A DNA stretch of 21,591 nucleotides from Syncephalis fuscata (Eukaryota > Zoopagomycota > Zoopagomycetes > Zoopagales > Piptocephalidaceae), in contig JAHLTZ010000151.1 of assembly GCA_025786725.1 (NCBI GenBank), forward strand, positions 1 through 21,591, in the 5' to 3' direction. Below, piece by piece: positions 1 to 8,615 of this stretch. The translations under genes were made by a program, and so were the position numbers. The notes beneath the pieces were generated by a model. The model worked only from the letters and a program-made list of their open reading frames with translations, had not been told where the DNA came from and did not search any database. Each line of letters opens with the position of its first letter. Within the stretch, counting starts at the first letter, position 1.

Positions 1-679
1 CCTAATATGATTGTGGGCCAGCCTATGCTATGCAAATAATCAATTCCTATAAATGTGTCAATACTATAATAGACGTTTTAATTTGCATGTATACCTTGTA
101 TAATTTGATTGAATATTGCAGGGAGTTCTGTTGCTTTATCCAGTGGATCCATATTCCTGGTATATTCAGCAATGTTTTGATCGCATCGGGACGATGTCAC
201 AAAGCAATGCTTATCGTTAAAGTCAAAACTAAGTAAAGGCCGTGCTAGAAACTCTTTTCCGTAGGCTTTCTTATTGCCCGATTTAATATCTTCATTTACA
301 AAGCTCTGTAATAGAATTTCTGGTTAATTGGACAAACAGTGCTTTGCCCTGGCGCAGCATACCTTGTATACTTCAAATTCTATTGTTGGCTTATCACTTT
401 TCTTGTGGCATGCAATACGAACATGGTCATGCTTGTAATTGGCTTGTGCATAGTAATAGCTATCGGTGTTGCTTAAAACACGAGTAAGCCTGAGTCCATG
501 TTTTTTAAAAACATCATTTTGTGACAAATCTATTCTCTCGCCTGTTAGTCGGCGGATATACATATGGAGTTATACTTCATACTTTTCAATGGTAAATATG
601 AGGCCTGGCAGAGCTCGACCAAAAGCAGCCCTGATAGGCAGATAATAGCAAAGTGTTTTAAATTAGAAATAATTATCAT
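1..679 (-). CDS. Secreted protein of unknown family, paralogue 1 (partial at its 3' end)
   Basis: I do not recognise this family. Exons 679-583, 529-363, 305-95 and 22-1 (continues off the window) give at least 165 residues. Residues 1-26 are a signal peptide: a short N-terminus with one Lys, then the hydrophobic stretch FAIICLSGLLLV. Intron 1 (582-530, GTATG...AATAG) has a CTAAC branch site 15 nt before the acceptor; all phases agree. The mature part has RIACHKK, an exon ending EFEVYK, a C-x6-C pair (HCFVTSSRC) and, after the last intron, GW. These line up with the gene at 8616-9789 (RLACGST, AIQVYE, KCYILPYKEC, EGW), including the exon boundary after VYK/VYE. The start is the only ATG that leads the signal peptide. 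A minus-strand TATAAAC lies 77 nt upstream. Probably extracellular; function unknown. The structure is well supported by phase and paralogy, the identity is not. Confidence 0.72.
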
Positions 680-755
680 TCCAATGTGTAATCAAAGAAA
701 AATTAGATAAAAGTTATAAACGGAGCGAGATACTAAAATGTAGTAATAAAGCTGT

Positions 756-762
756 GTTTATA
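756..762 (-). promoter_or_regulatory. TATA-like box of secreted paralogue 1
   Basis: The minus strand reads TATAAAC 77 nt upstream of the ATG at 679. The surroundings are AT-rich, so chance occurrence is possible; distance and orientation are suitable. Confidence 0.35.
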
Positions 763-1430
763 AATGTCCAAGTGTTCTACGCTTATTATGGTATAATTCA
801 TTTTTGACTCATTTAACAATGTGTCAAATGCCTTATTCAGCACTTTAAGCATGCTAACACACTCGAATTAGCTGTTCAATTCTATAAATAGATTACAATA
901 AATAACAGCAGTTAAAACATAAATTGTTTATTACTAAAACTTCTATGATTAACTGCTACTTGCTAAAAGGTGTACAATGGTCGGCTATTACGGAAATAAG
1001 TATACTTTTGATAGTTTTTGTTTAAATAGCATAGAAAAGTGGTAAATCGTGTTCAATGCCGCTTTTGAAACCATTTTTTACTTGACACAGTGCTAATAAA
1101 AATAGTTTTATTTTTGAGCAATGTTAATTAATATAATGGTAATGGTAACGCATCGTTATTAAATAAAATAAATGCTATTGTTGCTATCTAGAATATACTA
1201 GCACTGCTGGCTATCTTAAACAGTTTATGATTTTTAATATAATCTACGATAAAGAGTATTTTGCTAATTGATTCTATCCATCACACAGCTCCATGTTCAA
1301 TAGAAAAAAATGTTATCAAATGCAGTTATTAAAACACCAAACTACATTAAATTGTTAATAAATTCTTATAAAATGAAAAATGCTTGACAAAAAAACTGGT
1401 TACCATGTACTATTTTAGATCATTTATCCT

Positions 1431-1440
1431 TTTATTTATT
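1431..1440 (-). terminator. Polyadenylation signals of RNase T2
   Basis: The minus strand has two overlapping AATAAA hexamers (AATAAATAAA) about 55-65 nt after the stop codon at 1496, a normal position for a 3' processing signal. Confidence 0.5.
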
Positions 1441-1495
1441 TACTAGTAGCAATAGTAGTCAATACAAAATGAATACTATACAATGAAAATAATTT

Positions 1496-2554
1496 CTATC
1501 GTCTAGTATCGCTGCCATTTTTGGTTGGATAGGCAATAAGGCGACCGCACGAGCTGCTACTGCCCTTTGAAGGTGGAGAGACTGCGATAAATTGATCACG
1601 ACCTTTCACCTTTAGCCAGACTTGAATTTCTTGGATGCCATCACGGCTGCACTTTAGGCCAACGGGCACACCCCAAGCATTCTGCAGTGCTTTAGCGAAT
1701 GCTTCACTGTCATATTTGTTGCCCGGCACGATACCAGCCTTGGACAATGCCGTATACGGATTAAATTTAACGCGGAGGGATAAGGCCGTGCGGAAATATT
1801 CGAGTACGTCTTGATAAGGTTTTGGAGAATCACCTAGACACTTTGGTTCAAGTGTTGAAACACATGTGCCGTGTTTATTCCATTCGTGCGACCTAGTGCA
1901 TCATAATAATAGATGGTAAATAAAAGTGAAATTAGTACACGTGATGTGCTATCAATGTTGTACCAATGTACTACCATCACTTACCAGAAAGCAGGCGCAT
2001 CTCCTTTGTAGGATGGCCAATAAGTGTTCATATTTTTGAACAGCTCGGCATCTCCTTCTTCGATGATTTGGCCAAGATTATCGTAATTACGTTCGCTATC
2101 GCATCCGTCACTTGGACCATATGTTCCATCACTAATTTATATCAATCTAAAGTTAATATCAATAAATATACAAAAAATATTGCTTACCAATTATCGGGCC
2201 ATAGACCATGCATTGTAAATTGATCGGATGGACCAAGGCTAGGATACCACTAAACATAGTGATTAAGTATTTATAAAATATCAATTAAATGATGCCTACT
2301 TGTTGGGTGAACACCATTAATCCCATAGTAGGTGAGCAGCAGCTATTGGCATTTTTCTTTGCACTGCAAGATAATTCAAGCGGGCAAGTAAGACCGCCGG
2401 CCAAGGAAGCTGATGCAGTAATACCATTGCTTGGCACTATAGGAATGTCGGATCCAGTATTTTTAGCGACACGGGCCAAAGCGGATGGACAACCAACGAG
2501 TGCACTGATAGCACTCACGACCAATAAAGTCTTCAAAGTTGAAAGAGTCATCAT
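1496..2554 (-). CDS. Secreted ribonuclease T2
   Basis: RNase T2 cleaves single-stranded RNA through 2',3'-cyclic phosphates, usually outside the cell or in the vacuole. Exons 2554-2300, 2249-2188, 2131-1985 and 1892-1496 join in phase to 286 residues. Residues 1-27 form a signal peptide (MMTLSTLKTLLVVSAISALV, then a short polar end near ALA). The mature N-terminus has the Cys-rich start CPLELSC...NSCC of fungal members. Catalytic motif I is FTMHGLWPD (His99); motif II is FWSHEWNKHGTC (Glu158 and His162). All three catalytic residues are present, so the enzyme should be active. Introns of 50, 56 and 92 nt are GT-AG. The open frame extends upstream of 2554 without an ATG; the tandem ATGs at 2554/2551 begin the signal peptide. 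No lesion seen. The C-terminus (about 235-286) is a well-formed domain end. The promoter lies next to a duplicated RRM-gene tail (see 2776). Confidence 0.95.
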
Positions 2555-2775
2555 GATGATAGCTGTTCTTGTTCTTGATATAAAATGTGAAAGCAAAAAG
2601 TATACGTTAAATCGTCAAGATAGAGTTGGAAGTAATCAAAATGTCGTAAAAAGGTGAAGCAAAGGTTAGTGGCAGTCGCAGCAATGTGTTGGTTGTCGTA
2701 GAAGATGTCGTTGCGTAGAAACGATGATAATGAGTATGATTTGTTATTAGTATATGATCGGCTGTATTGTTCGCT

Positions 2776-2786
2776 CTATTTATATA
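2776..2786 (-). promoter_or_regulatory. TATA box of RNase T2
   Basis: The minus strand reads TATATAAATAG, a near-perfect TATA element, about 220 nt upstream of the RNase T2 ATG at 2554, leaving a long 5' leader. The same element (CATATAAATAG) occurs at 12418-12428, downstream of the full RRM gene, because it lies inside the duplicated segment. Its role as the RNase T2 promoter is inferred from position. Confidence 0.5.
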
Positions 2787-2966
2787 CAACAAACTGGATC
2801 ATAGAACATAGTAAATTTATTAATACCGAAATATCACGGGGACAATAATAATAGTTACACATAGAATGATAGTATTTGCCAACACTATTGGATGGTGATG
2901 ATGAAACTAATACTAAATAATAGTTTAATAAAGGATCAACACCAGCAAATAGTGAAATCCATTGCC

Positions 2967-3894
2967 TTAATCATCAGCGCTGGTATGACCATTGTGGCCG
3001 CCTGTACGTTTTGCGGAGTGATTACCTCGGCCTTTTTGACGTCCATTCGTTTTGCCGTGATTATTATTCCGTGCCCGTCCCTCTGTGACCATAGACACCG
3101 TCGTCATTATGACAAGGGGCTTCGTCAGATGGTGGTTCAAAGAATGTGCTGCCACTTACCACCGTTATTCAGAGTATCCATTTTGGATATTGTCGCCTTT
3201 TGGCCTGCCATTAACTAAAATGATGATCACATGTTACAGGTCAGCCATAGGTGATATGTGTGCTACGAAGAGCCGTCATTTGGACTTCGCCTCTGTCCTT
3301 TTCTATCAACACTTCCTACCTGAAACTTGTCCTTGCACGCTTCATTAAATGCTTCTTCGGTGGCAAATTCGACGTAACAGATCACTTGTTTGGGATTAGG
3401 ATCAACGCCGCGCTGGATTTCAATAGACACTGCCTACAATAATGTATTGTACTAACATTAACAATTGCTAATTGTTTGGATTGAATCGCTTGCCTTTTCA
3501 TATACATCTCGAACAACCGACTCGTCAATATGATCGCCAATTAAACCTTTAACACAGATGGTGCGTCCCTAGAGTCATCGTCGTCATCATTATTAAGCAA
3601 AATGTTATATAAAACTGTGTTACAGGTACATACTGCATTAATATGGCTTGTTTCCAAGGCTGGACTTGCCGTGCGACTATTATTTTCGCTGGCTAGTCGG
3701 CTGCCTCGGTTGCTACCACGACTAGTGCTACGATCGGCCGCAGAGAGTTCAGCCGTCATTGAAACACGAGAGGATGAGCGTTCCTGTGGCACTTGTAGTG
3801 TATTTAAATGTGCATCAGCCTCTTCTTCGTCACGCGTTTCTTCCTTTGCATATAAAGCAGCCCAGATATTATTCTGTACACTTTTTAAAGACAA
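2967..3894 (-). pseudogene. Truncated copy of the 3' end of the multi-RRM gene (RRM5 and tail)
   Basis: This segment carries the last five exons of the gene at 12614-17884: 3894-3634 (partial), 3568-3494, 3433-3320, 3214-3160 and 3082-2967. All splice sites are kept and there are no frameshifts. It encodes the end of the Ser/Arg-rich linker, a complete RRM5 and the basic Gly/Asn/Arg tail. The 5' part of the gene, with RRM1-4, is missing; homology stops inside exon 12 near 3890. The open frame has no ATG at its 5' edge; the first in-frame ATG is at 3759, which would give about 162 residues with a single RRM. The S-to-G change in the tail is the only amino-acid difference seen near the C-terminus. 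Most likely a gene fragment; expression as a small single-RRM protein cannot be excluded. Confidence 0.8.
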
Positions 3895-3937
3895 TTAGCG
3901 TTTTACTATTGTTACAACTCCTATTTAAAGACTTTAT

Positions 3938-4455
3938 ATTAGATAAACAAGCAGCACTTTATTCTGGCGTTGTCATATAGCTTTATCCTTTGATATTTAC
4001 TAGCACTTATACTAGCACTTAGAATATAATTTGGTGGTCGATTATATTGATTTGATAACAAAGCTTTTTTATTTTTTATCGAGTATTACAGCTTAACTAT
4101 AATAATTTAAATAATTTATATGACATTAAATAGAAGCATGATAAAACTAAATCTTATTGTTTTCATTGATATTAAATAAAGCTATTAGTATATAATAGAT
4201 ATGTCTAATAATAAAATTTAAATGCTTTGTAGTATTTCATTACTAACTTAGCGGATCAGTTAATATAGCTGTTTATATATTTGCAAATAGCAATTATTTA
4301 TTTATTATGCCTTCGTAATAGCTGTTTATCGTCAACAACTAGTGCCAATATTCAATATATGTATTATTTTTGTAACTACACATGTGATGTTAATAGATCA
4401 TCCAATTACATTATGTTTTTTTTAATCACATTGCTAGAATAGTAACAATATTTTT
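3938..4455. repeat. Diverged tandem duplication, unit A
   Basis: Aligns with 4636-5180 at an offset of about 700 bp. Matching landmarks in the same order include agataaacaagcagcac/agatgaccaagcaacac, tagtatttcattactaac/tagtatttcatcattagc and gatcatccaattaca/ggtgatccaatcaca. Many substitutions and small indels show that it is old. Edges are approximate. Confidence 0.7.
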
Positions 4456-4635
4456 ATCTCTATAATTGCAGCAAAAATACGCTGTTTTATTTGCAATATC
4501 TTTAAATGCCAATAGAACGCTAGATTACAGACCTAAATGTAAAATTATTGTGTTAATGCTATGACAATGTGCAGCAGTATTAAAAAGTAATTCTGTATAA
4601 TCATGTTGTTGTGCTTCTAGTTTTAGAAATCACAA

Positions 4636-5180
4636 CTTAGATGACCAAGCAACACATTATCCTGTCGCTATCCTATAGCGTTAATTTCTGATACTTATTA
4701 ACGCTTACATTAACGCTCAGAATACAATTTGTTGTTTGGTTGTATTGCTTTTATAATAAAACTATTCCTTATTGGTCATTAATTACCACAGTTTAGCTAT
4801 AATAAACTGAATAACTTGTACGACACTAAGTAGAAATAATGTTGGACTAGAAACTTGATTATTCCTTTATTGATATTGAATAAAGCTATCATTATATAGT
4901 AAACACGACTAATAATAGAACTGGAATGCCTTGTAGTATTTCATCATTAGCGCAGCATATTAGTTCAGGTGACTGCTCATATGCTCACAACTAACAAGTA
5001 GCTACTCGTCATATTGTCGTAATAGACATTTGTTACTATTAATCGGTACTAATATCCAATAGATATATTATTCTTGTGATCGATCACATGCGACTTTAAC
5101 TGGTGATCCAATCACACGATATATCTCTTGGTCACACTTTCACAAGACCCTGTCTGGAATATCAGAACAGCAACAATGTG
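4636..5180. repeat. Diverged tandem duplication, unit B
   Basis: Second unit of the pair described for 3938-4455. It lies head to tail after unit A with about 180 bp between them. No open frame is conserved between the units, so this is a non-coding duplication or the remains of something now unrecognisable. Confidence 0.7.
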
Positions 5181-5720
5181 TAATTATGTGATAAAAGCCT
5201 AATAAATATGTGTTATTTACTTAGTAAATAGTTACTAAATCATGTATAACTTTATGTATAATGAAGCAAAGTCTATAATACAAAAATATACATAACATAT
5301 GTATGACTATTAGCAAAGAATACCATAATTGAATTAAGCAATGCTGTAGTGATTGCTTTAGTATTGTAGAGCGCTTTGAATTTACTTTGGTACAAATTTG
5401 AATTTAAATATTAAGCGTTCTGAAATTACAAAATTTATATACTTTTTTGTTAACTAATAACACATTGTCATGAATAAGACAACTAACTAATAAATAAAAT
5501 AGAATAGAGTAAAAATCAATGCTTTATTACAAGAAATGGCGAACCATGTATGTACTTATAGTAAGCATGTGCTACACAGATATCTAAATATACGTGCCAA
5601 ACAATCTTTAAAAGATAACCTCTATCTCTATATTTAGATCACGACAATATAATAAATAGAATGTACCTAGTATATTGTAGAATGGTTATAGCAGTATGAA
5701 TCTATAATAAAAATAGTATT

Positions 5721-5735
5721 AATATATATATATAT
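5721..5735. repeat. Short (TA)n microsatellite
   Basis: About seven TA units in an AT-rich background. No function suggested. Confidence 0.6.
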
Positions 5736-6089
5736 CTGCGTACTGAATAATAAACCTATAATAATAAGTATGTTGATGACTGGTGTTGTTTATCATTCGG
5801 TTTCATATTCAGAACAAATGCTATTAAATGTTAGTTAATTGTACAAAAACAAACTTGTATAATACTGTTAAATGACCCACAGCATGTTATGCGAGTAACA
5901 CATTTTATTTAAATAAATAAGATTTACAAAAAAGCATTTATGTGTTCAATTAATAAAAGAGATTACATTTATACTAATAATAATACAGGACAGCATTATT
6001 ATAATAGATAGGTAGATACTATGAGTGTAATGATTGTATTGTACGTGAATTATCATTCCAAAAGTTCAAGGCCTTTGAAAGCTGCACAG

Positions 6090-6101
6090 TATATATTTAA
6101 A
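6090..6101 (+). promoter_or_regulatory. TATA-like element of the F-box gene
   Basis: tatatatttaaa on the plus strand, about 130 nt upstream of the ATG at 6231. Weak evidence, given the AT-rich surroundings. Confidence 0.35.
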
Positions 6102-6230
6102 TGCATATCTTGCATATGTTCATTGTAACTACGCATTATGCTTGTCTATCTTTTAGTAAAGCATTATAGTATAAGCGGTTCTTGAAAATTCAGCTGCCAT
6201 TCCTTTTCTTGTCTAACTTACTTATGCACA

Positions 6231-7874
6231 ATGAACCATATTCCTATACTTGTTATTGAACGTATTGCCGTATTTACCGACAGCGACTCACTTGTTCTGC
6301 TTTCATGCTGCAGTAAATGGCTGCGGTATTGTATTAGGCAACAGAATAATCTCTGGCATCAGCAATATAAGCAGTATTACAATCTTGCTGATAACAGCGA
6401 GATAAAATGGTTGGTCTGGTATGTGCAGACAACACGTGCATCAAAACCTTTGGCACAACATACCAAAAACGCAATCGACATTGCTCAGTTGAATAACCAG
6501 TATATCGAATGGTTTTGTGCATTTTGCTATCGACGTGCTACTGATGCAAATTGGCTTAAAGACACGACATATCCAATTAAGGATTTAGTGGGGGGAAAAA
6601 CAGACAACATTCGTTCTATTGTATTACAACGGATTGCTTATCGTCATACTGACCTGCGGAAATGTTTTATTGCTGAACAATGCCAGTCAGTAGAAGATAT
6701 ATCTGCTAAACGATTTTGGCGCTTGCGTAAATTATTTTCAAATGATGCGGACTATAAATATCACGTACAACAATGTCTGATATCAGATAAATTTGTGGTG
6801 GCTATTAGTACGCAAACAAATAATCCAGGTTACTTTAAAGTAAAACCAAGCATCATTTCCATCTGGCCAGTGAGTCGAGTTTCAATCATGCGACCGCGTC
6901 AATTTTCCTGCTTATGCAATAATGCAAACATTCGTGGGCGCTGGATGACAGTTACTCATTTTGAGGTAGCAGCCGAAAAAATAGATAGAACCATTCTATT
7001 AGAAAGAACACACGTTTTTGATCTTGCTTACGGTCAAAAATGTATGGGTACTATCACAACTTATAAAGGAAAAGTCTTTTTATTAAGAGTTACTGAAGAA
7101 GCAGCAGTTGCATTTAGTAGAACGCTGCATCACTCAGACACTACTATCACATTCAAATGGAACGTATGGGAGTTTTCAAATCGTCATCTAGAAGATAATC
7201 CGCGCTGTCTAATACAAGGAGAGATTCATTTTAAAAGATCTAAAAGTGCTGGAATTTTTGTTAAAAAACTGGATGACACTCGAGTTTTAATTGAAAATAA
7301 TTCACTGTTTGCTGCCAATCAGATGAATGAGAACACGGCAGATGACATAAAATTGGCCATGATTTCAACAGAATGCGGCTACTCGAACGTTTGCATTAAA
7401 GATGCAAAGCCCATTTGGACACGTAACGATGATATTTATAGTACAGTGCCGCTATTTGGTTCTAACCGCATTCTTGTTATATCTGAGAGAGGATGGACGG
7501 TTCACAGCATAATTGATGGCGCTATACTAGCACACATCAGTGTAGAAAATCTAGATTTAGTGTTTGAAACTCCTCGCCTGCTACATATAGCCGATTATAC
7601 TAAACTTTTTATATCACATATTGGTAGATTTGTTCTTTATAGATCTAAATACGACAACAAATTTATAGCAGTAGATCTAATGAATCTGCGTACTAGAAAT
7701 TTGGGTATAGCAAATTCAGAATATTTGTACGAAACATGTGAACGTCGAGGTATTATTGTAAAATTTAGCAACTTGATTAGGCAACCTTTATTACTAAATG
7801 ATACATTTGACACAAGAAACGCGGCGTTAATAGAAGATGACGAAAACTATAGAGTAATAGATTTGTCATTTTAA
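6231..7874 (+). CDS. F-box protein
   Basis: An intronless 547-residue frame, the only convincing plus-strand gene here. Residues about 4-50 fit an F-box: IPILVIERIAVF, then SLVLLSCCSKWLRYCI and a Trp (LWHQQY), the pattern through which such proteins bind Skp1 in SCF ubiquitin ligases. The remaining 500 residues match no repeat I can name. Segments such as KWNVWEF, IIDGAILAHISVENL and VDLMNLRTRNLG recur with the look of beta-propeller blades, which would be a substrate-binding domain; that part is inference. The start is the first ATG, directly before the F-box. Lack of introns contrasts with the intron-rich neighbours and suggests either a retrocopy origin or a lineage-expanded F-box family. 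No lesion seen. Target unknown. Confidence 0.88.
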   Translation: MNHIPILVIERIAVFTDSDSLVLLSCCSKWLRYCIRQQNNLWHQQYKQYYNLADNSEIKWLVWYVQTTRASKPLAQHTKNAIDIAQLNNQYIEWFCAFCYRRATDANWLKDTTYPIKDLVGGKTDNIRSIVLQRIAYRHTDLRKCFIAEQCQSVEDISAKRFWRLRKLFSNDADYKYHVQQCLISDKFVVAISTQTNNPGYFKVKPSIISIWPVSRVSIMRPRQFSCLCNNANIRGRWMTVTHFEVAAEKIDRTILLERTHVFDLAYGQKCMGTITTYKGKVFLLRVTEEAAVAFSRTLHHSDTTITFKWNVWEFSNRHLEDNPRCLIQGEIHFKRSKSAGIFVKKLDDTRVLIENNSLFAANQMNENTADDIKLAMISTECGYSNVCIKDAKPIWTRNDDIYSTVPLFGSNRILVISERGWTVHSIIDGAILAHISVENLDLVFETPRLLHIADYTKLFISHIGRFVLYRSKYDNKFIAVDLMNLRTRNLGIANSEYLYETCERRGIIVKFSNLIRQPLLLNDTFDTRNAALIEDDENYRVIDLSF

Positions 7875-7898
7875 TTGCCATTCATTTATTTCATTCAA

Positions 7899-7916
7899 AA
7901 TAAAATTTAAAATAAA
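7899..7916 (+). terminator. Polyadenylation signals of the F-box gene
   Basis: Two AATAAA hexamers at 7899-7904 and 7911-7916, 25-42 nt after the stop codon, in the correct orientation. Confidence 0.5.
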
Positions 7917-8234
7917 ATAGAATATTTTAATACTACTTGGATATCAAAAATATTTTTGTCTGTTTAGTATGGAAATAATTTAATGCAATATATTTATTAC
8001 TTGTGATTTTATGTCAATATTGTACACATTAAATGTGTGTGAGCTATACGTTTACTGTATAATAAGTAAGTAATTATTTGCTAAAAACAATGGTTTAAAT
8101 GGTTTATCTATCACAGAATAACTAATGGTTTTGATGGTTTTATTTATGCTACAAAGTATTAAACAAAAAGTTCAACAAGTAAAAAAACAAGAACAATAAA
8201 AAACAAGTATTACCGGATTAGAACATAAAATATA

Positions 8235-8312
8235 TGTCTCATTCAAGCCCCAATCTCGCAAAACGGTATGGAATTGCGATGTGATGGCAGCGAGGGACAT
8301 ACACGATGTTTT
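8235..8312. other. GC-richer island with complementary ends, possible structured RNA
   Basis: A stretch of about 78 bases stands out from the AT-rich flanks. Its ends (tatgtc near 8235 and gacata near 8307) are reverse complements, and an inner pair (caatctcgca with tgcgatgtg) is partly complementary. It does not fit a tRNA (no proper B box on either strand), U6, or a C/D snoRNA (no box D). The plus strand also has a 16-codon frame starting at its ATG. Identity unknown. Confidence 0.25.
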
Positions 8313-8615
8313 ACACACAAAGCAAGAAATAATAATAAAAATTAGATTGAATTAAAACATGAAACCAATCAATTATTAATTTCTTTACAGTAATCTGAGT
8401 AATAACACATATTTTCTCTCTGGGCTTGCTTTATTGTGTAGTGTTTAAGCTGTTTAAGTATTTAACTAATATGTTTTATCATCTGTTTTCGAATATCGAT
8501 AGTTTCTACAATAGCCACGAAATGCTATTGTGTAATAAACAAATAATCAACATTAGAATATTACACAGCTGTAGCAATTGAATCATAACATGTCATTGTT
8601 TATTTGTAAAACTCG

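Larger units (their letters stand above)
680..1495. other. AT-rich intergenic region
   Basis: Very AT-rich, with no convincing coding sequence, tRNA or repeat array. It separates the 3' end of the RNase T2 gene from the 5' end of secreted paralogue 1, both on the minus strand. It contains the poly(A) signals of RNase T2 (1431-1440) and the TATA-like box of the secreted gene. I see nothing else in it. Confidence 0.6.
2760..3894. repeat. Segmental duplication, copy 1 (direct repeat of about 12404-13542)
   Basis: By direct comparison, 2953-3879 matches 12600-13527 with three substitutions and one one-base indel (a T run near 3300). Outside this core, 2760-2950 matches 12404-12599 only loosely (I estimate 80-85% by eye over the first 140 bp, with several indels), and 3880-3894 matches weakly before homology stops. 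The repeat is direct, with an offset of about 9.65 kb. Confidence 0.95.
3895..6230. other. AT-rich gene-free region with an old tandem duplication
   Basis: About 2.3 kb of strongly AT-rich DNA between the RRM-gene fragment and the F-box gene. No exon-like stretch, tRNA or terminal-repeat element was found. Its only structure is two diverged direct units (3938-4455 and 4636-5180), a short (TA)n run at 5721-5735, and the F-box upstream region. Confidence 0.6.
7875..8615. other. AT-rich intergenic region with a GC-richer island
   Basis: Lies between the convergent 3' ends of the F-box gene (plus) and secreted paralogue 2 (minus). Mostly AT-rich and featureless, apart from a compact, GC-richer stretch at about 8235-8312 with complementary ends (see findings). 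Confidence 0.5.

Noticed and set aside
30-236. 68-codon plus-strand frame
   Set aside because: Overlaps exon 3 and an intron of secreted paralogue 1, which is supported by phase and paralogy; no motif in this frame.
2289-2657. 122-codon plus-strand open frame
   Set aside because: Antisense to exon 1 of RNase T2, whose signal peptide, cysteines and splice phases are convincing.
8235-8312. tRNA or snRNA gene in the GC-richer island
   Set aside because: On the minus strand a GGCTTGAAT stretch only vaguely recalls a B box, no acceptor/anticodon arms form, and no U6 or C/D box signature is present.
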